Notes under the pieces: model-generated | Seen by the model: only the letters and a program-made list of their open reading frames with translations | Databases searched by the model: none | Told to the model about the DNA's origin: nothing | Position numbers and translations under genes: made by a program | Shown here: positions 1 to 12,208 of the stretch, in pieces | How the letters are laid out: the number at the start of each line of letters is the position of its first letter | Position numbering within the stretch: the stretch's first letter is position 1 | NCBI GenBank assembly: GCA_050084985.1 | Contig: JBITNC010000001.1 | Location: forward strand, 42,470,001-42,534,000 | Source of the DNA: Nageia nagi | Taxonomy: Eukaryota > Pinophyta | Reading direction: 5' to 3' | Length of the DNA stretch: 64,000 bases

Positions 1-240
1 TTGGAGTATTGTCCATCTACTGAAAACTCTGCTGATTTATTCAAGCCCCTTCCTGAAGCTCAGTTCAGCAAGCTTAGGGATTCTCTCGGGGTGGTAAAGT
101 TGCCCTCAAGGGGAGTGAAGTTTGAACTTTTGTTAGTGATGACAACTTCACCTCTAAGAGGCCCTTTTTTATTGTATATTTTATACCTCCGTGGTAAGTT
201 TGCTTTGCATGAGAAACTTGTTGTACAATTTTTGTTATAG
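1..240 (+). pseudogene. copia RNase H C-terminal tail (partial)
   Basis: The frame is open from the first base to a TAA at 238-240. The first 40 or so residues (motifs ENSADLF and KPLPEAQF) match the end of the copia polyprotein, where RNase H leads into the 'ADxFTKPL' segment. A threonine of that segment appears to be missing (LFKPLPE). The same tail is seen at about 59,070-59,150. Residues after about position 40 come from the repeat-rich 3' region and are probably not original coding sequence. Confidence 0.7.
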
Positions 241-595
241 AGTGTTGATTATGATATACCTCTGTGGTAAGTTTGCTCTATGTGAGAAACTTGTTGTACA
301 TTTTATACCTCTATGTGAGAAACTTGTACAATTTTTTGAGCATATAATTGTGGTAAGTTCACTCTATGTGAGGAACTTCTTGTACATTTTATACCTCTAT
401 GGTAAGTTTACTCTGTGTGAGGAACTTCTTGTACATTTTATACCTCCATGGTAAGTTTGCTCTACGTGAGAAACTTGTTGTACATTTTATACCTCCATGG
501 TAAGTTTTCTTTGCATGAGAAACTTGTTGTACATTTTATACCTCCATGGTAAATTTGCTCTGCGTGAGAAACTTGTTGTATAATTATATGTTATG
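183..595 (+). repeat. 49-bp tandem repeat in copia 3' untranslated region
   Basis: A unit beginning ACCTCCATGGTAAG and containing GTGAGAAACTTGTTGTACA recurs with a 49-bp spacing at about 393, 442, 491 and 540. More diverged or shortened copies lie at about 185, 257 and 308. The array lies between the coding tail and the LTR. Related repeats lie at about 59,250-59,520 (+) and 52,180-52,380 (-), so it belongs to the element and is not an independent satellite. Confidence 0.85.
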
Positions 596-1076
596 CTTTA
601 TTAATAATCAACACATGTCTATATACAACAGTGACTATGAGTGATGGCTTGGCATCTCCGTGATGACTTATAGTGCACCATTGATCAATTATTTATAAGA
701 TGGCATTATTTGATTCACTTATTAATAAAATGAATATATGATGCATCTAACTGATTTTGTTCATGAGTTGCTTGTAGCATGCAGGATCTTCTTTCAGAAA
801 TGCAGGTTACTCACCTTGTGTAAGCAAGCTCATGGAGACTCACATGTCAGCTTAAAGTTGATCAACTACTATGTACAGTGAAGCCAGTTGTGGTTAATGA
901 TTGTATTGTAAACCATTTTGTCAAATGGTAATGTAGTGAGTCTCAAACTAGTCTCAAAAAGATTCTCAAATATGTAAATGTTCTCATCTCCGCTTGTATC
1001 TCTATGGAGGAGAACTCTCTCTTACTCTCTCTCTTCTCTCTTCTACGCTCTATCCCAATATTGCATTAAGGGGGAG

Positions 1077-1563
1077 TGTTAGAATTTGTAATGAAATATT
1101 GTGAATATCTAAACTCTGTGTAAATTCAATTAATCACTTAAAGGATATGTAGATACCTTAAGGATTAATTGAATTCTTTATTATGTAAACTTTGACCTTA
1201 CCATGTGGTTAGTTGGTAGTTAAAGTTAGGTAATACATTTATTGTAACCCTAACCTTACCCTTGGGTTAAAGGGAGGTTAGGGAGGTGCTCTCATGCTAT
1301 AAATAGAGGGCCTCACCTCTTGTAAAACAACTTGGATTTTGAGTAAGATTACTCTACTAGTTTGTGTAGGAGAGAAAAGAATTGTTGTAAGAGGGTGCAT
1401 AGATTGAGAATTGAGATCTAGTTGTGGATGTACTCCCAAGGAGGGAGGAACCACATTATATTTGTGTTATCTTGTGTGAATGGTGTTATTAGCTTGTAGA
1501 TGTTGAATGATTGAGTTTCTATAGTCTTGGACCTTGAGGATTAGTCTAGATCTAAATCCTTCA
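1077..1563 (+). repeat. 3' LTR of family A copia element
   Basis: The LTR starts TGTTAGAATTTG directly after a polypurine tract (AAGGGGGAG, about 1068-1076) and ends AATCCTTCA; it is 487 bp. A TATA box (CTATAAATAG) lies near 1298. The family A LTR at 59,980-60,466 has the same length and layout. It ends directly against the telomere-like block, so the element appears to have inserted at or in that array. Confidence 0.8.
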
Positions 1564-2945
1564 AATCATAACCCTAGCCCTATACCCTACATCTTAAACC
1601 TTAAACCTTAAATTGTAAATCATAACCTTAACCCCAAACCTTAAACCAAAACCCTAAATCCTACATTGTAACCAAAACATTAAACCCTTAACCTTAAACA
1701 TTTAACATTAAATATTTAATCCTAAATATTTAACCCTAAATTGTAAACCCTATCCCTATACCCTAAATCCTATACTCTAAACCCTAAGTCCTAAAAACTA
1801 ATCGTAAACCCTACTAATTAAACCCTATACCCTATACCCTAAATTATAAACCCTAGTCCTATACCCTAAACCCTAAACATTAAACCTTGGTTAAACCATA
1901 AACCCTAAATCATAAATTGTAACCTTAAACTAAAACTATAAATCCTAAACCTTATACCTTAAATCATAAACCCTAGCCCCTAAGCCCTAAAACATTAAAC
2001 CCTTAACTCTCAACCCTAAACCTTAACCTTTCATCTTAACCATAAATATTAATTTCTCAACTCTAAACCCTAACTTTAAACCATTAACCCTAGACCTTAA
2101 ACATTTAACCATAAACCCTAAATGTTAAACCTTAAATCTTAATTAAACCCTAAATCATAAATTGTAACCCTAACCCCAAACCCTAAACCTAAACTTTATA
2201 CCCTTAACATTAAACCCTTAACTCTAAACCTTAACCTTAAACTTTAAACCCTATACCATGAACTTTAAACCCTAAACTATTAACATTAAACTCTAAAAAT
2301 TAAATCCTAAACCATATATAATATACCCTAAACCTTAAACACTATTAATTAAACCTTAAACCCTATACCCTTAACATTAAACCCTTAATTGTAAATCCTA
2401 AACCCAAAACCTAAACCAAAACCCTAAACTCTATACCTTATACCCTAAACCTTTAACCCTAAATACTAAACCCTAACCCTAAACCATATACCCTAAACCC
2501 TAAACCTTATACCCTATACCCTATACATTATACCCTAAATCCTAAATCATAAATTGTAAACCTTAAACCCTTAACTCTAACCATATATCCTATACCCTAA
2601 ACTTTAAACCCTTAACTCTAAACCATATACCCTATACCTTAAACCTTCAAATCTAAACCCTAAGACCTATTAATTAAACCCTAATAATTAAACCCTTAAC
2701 ATTATACCATGAACCCTATTAATTAAAATCTAAACCATATACCCTTAACTCTAAATCATAAACCAAAACCTTAAACCCTATACCTTATACCCTAAACCCT
2801 AAGCCTAATCTTAAACATTTAACCCTAAACCCTGTACCCTATACCTTATACCCTAAACCTTCTACTCTATACCCTGTACCTTATACCTTATACCGTAAAT
2901 CTTAAGTCATAAACCTTAAACCATAAAACCTTAAGCCTAAACCAT
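1564..2945 (+). repeat. degenerate telomere-like block, CCCTAAA orientation
   Basis: About 1.4 kb is built almost wholly of variants of ACCCTAAA (ACCCTAAA, ACCTTAAA, ACCCTATA, AACATTAA) with drifting spacing. The Arabidopsis-type telomere repeat is CCCTAAA on this strand, so this is an old, decayed interstitial telomere-like array. There are no long perfect runs and no ORF. A block in the opposite orientation lies at 13,981-15,430. Confidence 0.9.
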
Positions 2946-5880
2946 TATTTATGATTTTATTGGTTAATATTGAAGTAGGTTAGTGATATTATTATCGACA
3001 TCATAATTGGATTTGATTACAAGGATTAATGTCTCATCTGATGATAATACCTATACCACCATTAATTCATGAGAGGAGGATAGATATTTCATCATTAGAT
3101 GATGAAGACCATGTTGATGAAGACCAGACAACACCAAACATTCATCCTAGGAGAACAAATATACATCAAATGAAAATGAGGTATATGTCATGAATATATA
3201 CTCAAATTTTATTAGATAAGTAGAAATGTAAGATCAATTAAATTTTCACTTTGATGAAATTATGTGTAATATTTAACTACTTAATATTATGGCTAATGTT
3301 ATAGGATCATCACTAATCTTCATCTTCAAAGAATGGTGATGATCGTGGGATAATTAATTACATGCATGATGCAAGGGGTACCCTTATCTATTACTATTGA
3401 GAAATTAATGAGGGCGGCCCCTTTCTCCATTCCTTTCAAGTTGAGTGGCATTTTACCTTGGATTAGGTAATAGCTTATTGCATATAAAATAATTAGGGAA
3501 TGAGTTTACAAATTAATATACCATATTCTTAATTGAATTAAGAAGTTGAAAGCCAACCACCCAATCAATAAATAAGAAGTCCTTGCCCCATGAATGATAA
3601 TAGGGTTTCATTCTATTGATTATTATTTTCGTGTATTTGACTGTTACATATATGAAAATATGGATTGGGTTAGATTCAATTATTTTTGTATTACCTAATA
3701 GTAGACATAATTAATAATTATTGAGTTCACCCTTATATTTTAGGTTAGAAATAGTTATTAGGGGAGAAGGGGCAAGTAATAAAAGTAGGGGAATAATAAT
3801 TTTCACTTACTAATCAATCGTACCTATTGATCATGATCAATTGGAAACATTCTTAGTTTTTGAAATATCCTTACTTATTAGCGATAGTTGGGGCTTCCTA
3901 TTTCAAGCCCCACCTACCCCTATATAATTGGACCAAAGTCCACTCACACCCTAATGGGTTGAAGTAAAAATGGATGCTTGAATTCGATCCTCCCTTCTAG
4001 AAATAACTTTAGCCACTCAAAATACAAGACCAAAGTCCACTCACACCCACTAGGGTTGAGGGGTTGAAGCTAGAAACCCAAATATTAATCAATCTTTAGA
4101 GTCAAAAAAGGTTTGCTTGCTAGAATATTGGGTTGAAGCTTTTTGGGAAACTTCAATGCTACCTTCTAGGGGGAATTGGGTTAGCTTTCAAAAATATAGG
4201 GTTTAAGCATTTTAGGCAAGTTGGATTTTGAGCATGAATGGTTAGGTCCAAATCTAATCCTATTACCCATAGCATATGACTCATTCATTGTACCTACCTA
4301 ATAAGTCCTAAATTTACCTATGTTTTGAATACTTTGGTACCATCTTATTTCCCTCTTTAGATCACCCTTCATCCCATTTCCATAAATGTCAAGTGAATAA
4401 TGGAGTATTAAGTTAGATATTAGTATCTAGACTACGTGCTTGATAAATTAACCCACCAATGTGTCTTGAAACTTTGAAAATAGGTTCCCACATTAGAGAT
4501 TGGCTAGTCAAAAGAATTTTGTACTACCACATATTGTAGCCATTATTGATTAAAGATGAAGACTGGAATAAAACCATGGCTAAAGCATGAGTGGCAAAAT
4601 AGAGATTTCGGTTGCATATTTATATTATACTTGACCATTGCCAAACCAAATTTGGAGAATGATAGCACCTGAGTTAGTTAAGGACTAATAGACTATTGTA
4701 CCATGTTTTGTATTTTACATTAAGAACACTCATTGTGATTTAAGATTGCTATTTTATGTAGCTCCAAGATTTATGGGAGCAATTGTAATCAGATATATAT
4801 ATTTTGGATAGTAGAAATGATAGGAGTTAGTTGGATTTTCTATGCAAGTTCTAGTTTTTTCTGGATTGTGAAGACTTCATCCGATTGGAATATATGGTAC
4901 CATTTATGTTTTCCCTTTTGTGTTAAGATTTGTCAAAGTGTTGTTCTATAAACTCTAATTTGTTTCTTTGCAAGAATATAGGAAGGGGCCCTTGTTTGTT
5001 GTTAAAAGCAAATGATTCAATTAGTTTATAGATTCAGTCAATTTATAGATTTAGATAGTTTACAACTTTAGTAGTTCTATTGATATATTAACATGCATGA
5101 TAGATGAATGGATGGTAGTGTTTATTTCTTTGAAAGTAAACTGTTGGAAGGTCTTTTCCTTCATAGGTTCGTAAAATCATTAGTGTGATGTGTTTTAATT
5201 TTCCTGTTAATGTTATTTATATGTTTCATTTTAACTATTAACATTATCTATACTTCTTGTAACCATTATTTCCTATTATCACTAGGATTTTTTATTACTA
5301 TTAAATTCATGTTTTAATGTCATTTTGATTCAGTAGCCTTCTTGTTACAACCTCTCTCAAGAATATAAAAATACCCACATGCATGCTTTGGGAGTAGAGA
5401 CAAGGTAGTAGGCATCCCTCCAAGATAACTCTATTGTGCATATATATTGCATAACCCTTCATAAGCTCCCTTTTTGGATTGACACTATATATAAATGCTC
5501 TATCATTTTAGCATCATTACAGGGGAAGGTGTTTAAGCAGTAGAGTTCATATTTTGGGTAGACTAGAATGCAAAGGAGTTGCAAAGAAAAGGTCAAGATT
5601 TCCTCTCCAAATCCTTATGCATTTCTAACTAAATCATATTTCTTTTGTTAAGATAGTGCATGTATCCTCCCAAAGAAAGAGATTCTAGAGTTGATTCATT
5701 AAAAATCAAGAGATAGAAAATTACTTCCAAATTCCACTAGAAGAATTTGTTAGCAACAGTCAAAATACCACAAGAGAGGAAAGCATTAAAGAAATAGATT
5801 AAATAGATCATATATTTGAGGAAGAAGATAATAATATCATGTGATATAATAACTAAGATATATTTTAATTCCCTATCAAC
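2946..5880. other. gene-free AT-rich stretch
   Basis: I recognise no gene here. An approximate duplication is visible: a segment beginning GACCAAAGTCCACTCACACC occurs at 3931 and again at 4028, 97 bp apart, each copy followed by a GGGTTGAAG motif. The last few hundred bases may be the leader of the gypsy element that follows, because the first gag-like codons appear near 5890. The rest may be eroded transposon sequence. Confidence 0.5.
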
Positions 5881-5889
5881 ACTCTTGCT

Positions 5890-7191
5890 GATGAGACTAG
5901 GGTCAAATCCATCCCTCATGCAATAGTCCCCACATTTTCAGGAAATCCAAATGAAGAACTTGATGTCTTCTTATTTAATTTTGATGTATTGTGTAGAACA
6001 TATGTGTTAGAAAATGGAGACTACAACCGGCTAGAAAATAAAGAGCAGTTTCTTTTGGTTTAACACCAAATTTCAGTTGCCAAGAAGCCATGACACTTGT
6101 TTATCAGTTACAGAAGGGTTGGGGTTACCTAACGACCATCCAGATCTAACTTGGGTTTAAGTTGGGTTGGTTTGTACCTATAAATAAGAGGCTTGATTTG
6201 AGGCATGTAATATGTAGTTTTGACAGCAATTGTGAAGTAGATTGTGATTGTAGTTTGATGTCTTATGTAGATAGTATGTGAGAGAGATTGTAGTGAGGCT
6301 TTGTTGTAACTCCAAAGTGAAGGTTGTAGCAAGATTATGCTACTGGTTTGCTGCTTGGAGGACTTGAAGAATGATATGCAAAAGGGTTGAAAGCTTCTCC
6401 GTGGATGTAGCCTACACTGGGTGAACCACGTTATCTCTTATGTCTCTCTTGTGTGATTGATGTTCATGGTTGTTTGATTTCAGTAGTATGCTTAAATGTT
6501 GTTTCTTTTTGCCAAGGACCAGAAGAATTGTGAATTCTCTTGCTTATATAAACTTATTAAATCCTAACAATATGATTATACTATGGATGCACATAAACTC
6601 AAATAATTTCCTTCAACACTCAAAGCTCAAGATTTGAGATGGTTTATGGGACTTACAAATAAGGAAATTACCATATGGAATGCCATGAAGATAGAATTCA
6701 TGAACAAATATTAGGACTACTACAGAGGGAGAGAAATAAAAGATGAAGTTCTGAGGGTGCAACAAAAATAAGATGAGACATTAGAACACTATTTGGAGAA
6801 GTTTCAATTCAACCTCTAACATTCCAAACACTCTACCATGCCAGAAGATACAATGAAGGTAATATTTCTTAAATTCATGATGGATGAATTTTTAGATGCA
6901 TTAAATTTAATGTCAAGAGGAGATATATTTGATATTAAGAGCTTGTATCAAAATTAGTCAAGACCCACAATGAGGAAGGCCAAGGTTGTCAAAGCTATAG
7001 GGGTGGTAAGAAAAACTAACTCTAAAAATGATAGTGGAGTTACCAAAGAAGAGATTTCTAATCTGCTCGAAAACTTTAAGATAGATATACTCTCCACCTT
7101 TTCTAATTCGCTAGACCAGTTCACTGCAATAAAGAAAAAAAAGGGAGCTAGAAAGCTCCTATATATTTATTATCCCAAATGTGTAAAATGA
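5890..7191 (+). pseudogene. Ty3/gypsy gag (pseudogene, split by solo LTR)
   Basis: Capsid-type gag of a gypsy retrotransposon. Before the insertion there is a PTFSGNPNEELDVFLFNF-like segment ending at 6004. After it, from 6570, come the 'RWFMGLTNKEI' region, a YYRGREIKDEV segment, and ETLEHYLEKFQFNL, which matches the 'multiple-contact' part of gag. The longest open piece left is 6970-7191. Several stops and frameshifts make it non-functional. The codons on the two sides of the solo LTR join in frame when the LTR and one target duplication are removed, which supports the split. Confidence 0.75.
6005..6569 (+). mobile_element. solo LTR of a copia-like element
   Basis: A 565-bp LTR starts TGTTAGAAAATGG and ends AATCCTAACA, so the ends are inverted repeats (TGTTAG/CTAACA). 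It is flanked by a perfect 5-bp duplication ATATG at 6000-6004 and 6570-6574. A TATA box (CTATAAATAAG) lies near 6178. The segment CACTGGGTGAACCACG resembles the matching part of the LTR at about 12,867-13,230, pointing to a related copia family. There is no internal region, so this is the product of LTR-LTR recombination. Confidence 0.93.
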
Positions 7192-7972
7192 CATGCTCAA
7201 AATGAATGGCCTTTAAGTAAGACAAAGATATGCAACATCTACTAGGATTCTCATAAAATAGATGACTACCCAACATTACCTCAAATCAAGAATATTTGTT
7301 AGCTTGGTTTTGAGGAATATGAGGATGTTGATATAATAAATTAGAGCAGATTTATATCTTCCATGAAATATACCATGGAAGTAGCCACAAATATAGTTCA
7401 CTAGAAATTCATAGCAAGGGCAATATATTGAACCTTAATAAAGAAGGAAAATATTTTTCTAGCAACCCATGTAGCAACAAGGAGGATATGTGCCATACAA
7501 TAAAAATAATTTTTCCAAAATATGCTATAACAAATTTAGTATCCCATGCAATAACCATTTTATTAGTAGTAGCAATTGTTACCACCCCCTACACTTCCTC
7601 TTGCACCATAACAATAAATGATTTAAGTTCCTCAACAACCATAGCAATAGCAATAACAGAGGCCTCCAATTCAATTACCAACTTAGCCACATGCAAATCC
7701 AAATAAGAATAGAGGTGCTCACGTATGTTATGTTCAATATAATTAGACATATGTTGTAAATGCTATCGAAATGAGGTTAGGAAGAATGTTGCAAGATTGT
7801 AACATCATTGATAATAGAGGAAGAAGAAGAGGACATGCCTATTGTCACATAAGGATACAACTTTAAGGAGCCAATTCAATAGTATCCTCAATAAGGTACT
7901 GCTCCACCCTATCTTGAATGATTGGAATAATCTATCCCAATTAAAATAGATGAGCAACCAAGATTTGATATA

Positions 7973-8488
7973 ATGAATGAGCTAAAAAATGTGTGTATCA
8001 AAATGCCTCTTCTTCAAGCATTAAAAGATGTACCTATATATACAAAAGTGATCAAAGAGGTGTGGAAGAAGCAAGAGCCCAAGATAATACATGTTATAGG
8101 GAAACTGGTCAAGCTCATGCTAGAAAAATTAATAATCCCAAAATATACTGACCTAGGTAGTCCTGTTGTCATAATTGCAATTGGAAAACATAAGATTTTA
8201 AATGTATTGGTTGACTTGGGAGCTGCCATAAATATCATGACATTTGAAATAATGACTAGAATTAGATGCACTAAGGTGATACCTACTAGCATGGTACTTC
8301 AAATGGTATATAGATCCACCATTGCATCCCATGAAATAGTAGGACATTCTTGTAGTAGTGGATTCATAGGAATATCTAGTGAACTTCATGATTGCAAAGA
8401 TCAAATCCAATATGGTAGGATACCCCATAATACTTGGAAGGCCATGGTTAGCAACAACAAATGCATACATCGAGTGTTAAATAGGTAA
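7973..8488 (+). pseudogene. Ty3/gypsy aspartic protease region
   Basis: The 171-residue open segment matches the gypsy region between gag and reverse transcriptase. It has a PLLQALKDVPIYTK-like linker, VIGKLVKLMLEKLIIPKY, then GSPVV and the protease core LVDLGAAINIM. In gypsy elements the active site is usually D-T/S/L-G; here it reads DLG, a variant common in plant gypsy copies. The segment ends at a stop after residue 171 and is separated from reverse transcriptase by further stops. Confidence 0.75.
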
Positions 8489-8659
8489 TATGTCAATTTC
8501 AAATGGTGAGTCTAAGAAAAATATTATCACTTATTCTCTAGCAAAGCCAACAAATACAAAAAATTCATTATGGTTGAACATATTAACAATGACAATTCAA
8601 TAATGCCTATACTCACATTAGGAAAAAGACCCTTCATATAAGAAAATGATGAAGATGAT

Positions 8660-9060
8660 GTGTTGGAATGGCACATGAATGACATTCCTTATCAACATGG
8701 AGGAAACTATGCCATTCAATCATTCCTATCTTTAGAAGAGCTAGATGATGAGCCTTATTTGATAGGAGAAGAAGAAGAAACCTTACCAAAAAAGATAGCA
8801 AAAATCCTTCTAGGGAAACACCTAAACATCAACAACACATTATTAGCTAAAGAAGAGAAAATACTATTGGATGTGTTGGTTAAGCATAACATTTCATTTG
8901 TATGGACATATGAGGACATGCAAGGGATTAGCCCTCATGTGTGCACACATAATATTTATATGCATGATGACTCCAGGCCAATTAAATAATTACCAAGAAT
9001 TTTATACCCTACAATGAAAGAAATAGTGAAAGAGGCAATACAAAAACTACTACATGATAC
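8660..9060 (+). pseudogene. Ty3/gypsy reverse transcriptase N-terminus (truncated)
   Basis: Open from 8660 to 8989 (109 residues), with the protease-RT linker and the first part of RT: EEKILLDVLVKHNISFVWTYEDMQGI, a HNIYMHDDSRPIK segment, and after a stop a PTMKEIVKEAIQKLL helix. This is the usual 'RKHKDVFAWSYEDMPGI' region of plant gypsy elements. The catalytic YxDD region is absent because the element breaks off near 9060. Confidence 0.75.
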
Positions 9061-9099
9061 CTTAGTGCAATAATGCATGAGGTAAACTTATATGGAAGT

Positions 9100-11035
9100 T
9101 CAATTAATGTGTAAACACTCTAGCATCAAAGAATGGGACATATTGGAAAGAAGGGATTATGAAATCTATATACAAAAGGTATGGTTGAAGGCTTTCCCGA
9201 TTTCTCTATGGGTTTTGATTTCTATGAGTATTATCTTTATGGTAGGAAAAAATGTGTGAGTTTCATATTTGGTGCTACAAGATCTAAAGGAGTTCTTGAT
9301 TTGATCCATAGTGATATTTTTGGTCCTATTCCTATACCATCCCTTGGAAAATTATGGTACTATCACTACTACAATAAGCCTGATTTGAGTCCTTTTTTAC
9401 ATTGGGATGCTTTGTTGATTTTTTTAATTTTTCCCATTTTTTGATGCAATTTTTTATGCAAACTATCATGCTATAATTTGTGTTCTTTTTGGAACACTAT
9501 TTTTCATCCTTAAAGCCACTTTTTACATCATTTTTTAGAATTTGTATTGATTTTTGCATCAGAATTTCATTATTTGTGTCAAATTTTGCATTGAATTTTC
9601 ATTATTTGTGTTAATTTTTACATTGTTTTTCAAAATAAAATATCATAGAATCATAGATCTTTTAATTTTGTACAATTTAAAAAAAGGGGCTCAAAACGAT
9701 ATCCGAATCAAAAGTTATAGCCTTTATAAGGTACATCATTTTTATTAGGTCTTTGGGGCAATGACATAGGTCCATTAAACTATTTTAGGAATGGGGTTAA
9801 TGGTTTAGATCTTAAAAATTTAAATTTATATATATTATTTTCCTAAATAATATAGTAAGATTTTTAATTTTATTTTCCATTTCTTATTACCTGCTTCTTT
9901 GTCGGCCTTGAAGGAGTTTTCTTTTCTACAACTATGGGCTTATTCTCTTTTTTCCCTTCTGCAACTATGGAGTTTTTTTTTTCATATGGGCTTATTCTCT
10001 ATGGGATTCTTCTTTTCCTTAGGCACCATAGCTATGATCAAAACTTAAAAACTAAGGAAGAAAAAAATAGCTAAAGTGTATGAAATGTAAGGATTATAGG
10101 GAGGGTTTGTTGATATATATAGATAGGAGAGGGTATTTGGCTATTGGGTGATCACTTTGGGTACGAGTGGAGGATGAAATGAATGTGAGTCATTGATTGA
10201 TTGATTGATGAATAGGTAAAACATGTTTTATGTTTTTGTTAGTGAAATGCGAAGCAAAATTTGAGTCAAAATTTGCATTGGATTTTTCATCAAAAAAATG
10301 AAAAAATAAAAATAAAATAAAATGATGTATGTTGATACAAGAGGATGCAAATTAAAATCAATTTTCACTTTTCATGTTTTAAGACGTAAAAAATGATGCA
10401 AATCAACCTTTTGGTAGTAGTGTATATCTCTTTCATTAATGATTTTTCAAGATATTCATTGATCTATTTTCTTAAGAGTAAAGCTAAAGTGTTTGATAAA
10501 TTTTAAGAATTTAAAATACTTGTTGAGAACCAAATTGAAAAGAAAATTAAGGTGTTGAGTAATAATGGAGGAGAATATTGTTCAAATAAGTTTGAGAATT
10601 TATGTAAGAAATGTGGTATTGGAAGGCATCAGACTACTCCATATACACCTTAAAAGAATGGAGTTGCTAAAAGATTGAATAGATATCTTATGGAAAAGGT
10701 AAGAAATATGCTCAGTGGTGCTGGATTAAAATAAGAATTTTGGAGAGAAGTAGTGGATACAACATGCTACTTGTTAAATCAATCTCCTACATCAACTTTT
10801 CCTAATCAAACTCCATTTGAAGCGTTATTTGGTAATTAACCCTATCTATCACATATTAAAGTTTTTAGTTGTGATGCATTCATGCATATTCCAAAGGAAC
10901 AAAGAAGTAAACTTGACAACAAGGTTTTTAAGTGTATCTTTATTGGTTATAAAGATGGTGTTAAAGGTTATAAACTTTGGAATCCAAAAACTAAGAGTAT
11001 TATCTACAGTAGATATGTGGTGTTTAGATAATTGA
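9100..11035 (+). pseudogene. copia integrase (pseudogene, split by CACTA element)
   Basis: The left part (about 9100-9363) has the zinc-binding segment HQRMGHIGKKGL, YGRKKCVSF, then the catalytic-core start VLDLIHSDIFGPIP ending LWYY. The right part (10,423 onward) resumes with FINDFSRYS, NNGGEYCSNKF, and the PYTP and KNGVAKRLNR segments, where the catalytic glutamate of the usual 'NGVAERKNR' has become lysine. The IKVFSCDAFMHIPKEQRSKL region and KCIFIGYKDGVKGYKL follow. Stops interrupt several places. Confidence 0.85.
9364..10422 (-). mobile_element. non-autonomous CACTA (En/Spm) DNA transposon
   Basis: The 1059-bp element begins CACTACTAC and ends GTAGTAGTG, with inverted ends that stay similar for about 25 bp. 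It is flanked by a perfect 3-bp duplication TAT (9361-9363 and 10,423-10,425). CACTA ends and 3-bp duplications are the hallmark of the En/Spm superfamily. Short TTGATGCAA-like motifs recur near both ends, as expected of subterminal transposase-binding repeats. On the minus strand a TATA-like stretch near 10,115 precedes an ATG at about 10,032 and a short basic ORF start (MVPKEKKNPIENKPI), so this seems to be a deletion derivative that kept a promoter. No transposase remains. Confidence 0.9.
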
Positions 11036-11229
11036 AAAATGGTTATAGGAATGAAGTAATAGAAGAATAACCAAAAAAGGTGTATTTTGAGTTGATGGAA
11101 GATGAGCCCTATTCAATAGAAGTAGCAGAAGAAGAAGAGAATTAACCAAAGTTTTATACACCAATGTTAAGGAGATCAACATGTGAAACAAGGTAACCTG
11201 AGAGGTATAGGCCACCTAATTTCATTCTT

Positions 11230-12060
11230 ATTTTGCTTTATGTGTTACTAATGAAGATCCTAGAATTGTTAAAGAAACAATTAATTATGAAGAGGAAAAT
11301 CTTTTTAAAGAGGCCATGAATGAAGAAATGAAGTCTCTATAAAAGAATAAGATATGGAATTTGGTAGAATTGCTTGCTAAAAGAAAGGCAATTGGATACA
11401 AATGGATCTTCAAGAAAAGTAGAATGCTAAAGGAAAATGGAGAAATACAAATCCTACCTTGTTATCTAAGGCTATTCATAGGTTATAAACAATTGACTAT
11501 GGTACAATATTTTCTCCTATTGCAAAGTTAATCTCAATAAGATGTCTTTTATCTATGGTTGCTGCATTTGATCTAGAAATAGAGCAAATGAATGTAAAAA
11601 TTATTTTCCTTCATGGGGAATTGAAGGAGGAAATTTATATGAAACATCCTAAAATATTTTTTGAGGTAGGAAAGGAAAATCTTGTTTGTAAGTTAAAGAA
11701 ATCTCTATATGAACTAAAATGATCATCTATGATGTGGTATCAACAATTTGACACTTATATTTTTGGATTTGGTTTTATTTGTAGCAATGTTGATCATTGT
11801 ATATACATGAAGCAAGTTGGTAATGATTTTATTATCGTAACATTGATGATATATTATTAATTGGGAATAGTAGTAAAATGGTCAATGTTCTAAAGTCTCT
11901 GCTAGTACAACAATTTGATATGAAAGACCTTGGACCTAAAAATTATATTTTGGGCATGCAAATAAGGAGAGATAGGTCAAACAAAAAGTTATGGTTAGAT
12001 AAAAAAAAATATGTTGAGATTTTATTAAAGAGATTTAATATGCATGATTCAAACCTGTGA
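11230..12060 (+). pseudogene. copia reverse transcriptase (pseudogene)
   Basis: RT fragments run in different frames: EAMNEEMKSL, KAIGYKWIFKKS, VAAFDLEIEQMNVKIIFLHGELKEEIYM (the usual 'QMDVKTAFLNGxLxEEIYM'), LVCKLKKSLYELK, and from 11,878 a fragment with FDMKDLGPKNYILGMQI. The catalytic YVDD box should lie near 11,845, but only frameshifted remnants are seen there. The gene is dead. Confidence 0.85.
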
Positions 12061-12208
12061 AAACTTGTATAGCTTTGGGAACAAAATTATCTATTGAACA
12101 ATGCCCAAAGATAGGAGAAGTTGAAGAAATATCCCACATTCCTTATATAAATGTTGTAGGTAGTTTGATGTATGCCATGGTTTATACCAACCTAATATTG
12201 CATATGTA

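Larger units (their letters stand above)
1..1563 (+). mobile_element. Ty1/copia family A element, 3' end only
   Basis: This is the 3' end of a copia retrotransposon whose body lies to the left of the window. In order it shows the C-terminal tail of RNase H, a tandem-repeat 3' untranslated region, a polypurine tract and a 3' LTR. The tail, the CCCTCAAG-type sequence after it, the repeats and the tract just before the LTR all recur in the same order at 59,060-60,466, so the two are copies of one family. The target duplication cannot be tested because the 5' LTR is outside the window; the five bases after the LTR are AATCA. Confidence 0.85.
5881..9060 (+). mobile_element. decayed Ty3/gypsy retrotransposon, 3'-truncated
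   Basis: Fragments of gag, protease and the start of reverse transcriptase follow in the order expected of a Ty3/gypsy element, all on the plus strand and broken by stops and frameshifts. The element stops abruptly near 9060, where copia coding begins. No LTR of its own was identified. A solo LTR of another family (6005-6569) sits in gag. Confidence 0.8.

Noticed and set aside
1564-2945. A real chromosome end
   Set aside because: The repeats are highly degenerate and lie between ordinary sequences on both sides, so this is interstitial.
7428-7706. 92-codon plus-strand ORF between gypsy gag and protease
   Set aside because: Low-complexity Ile/Thr-rich translation in a frame different from the flanking gypsy coding fragments.
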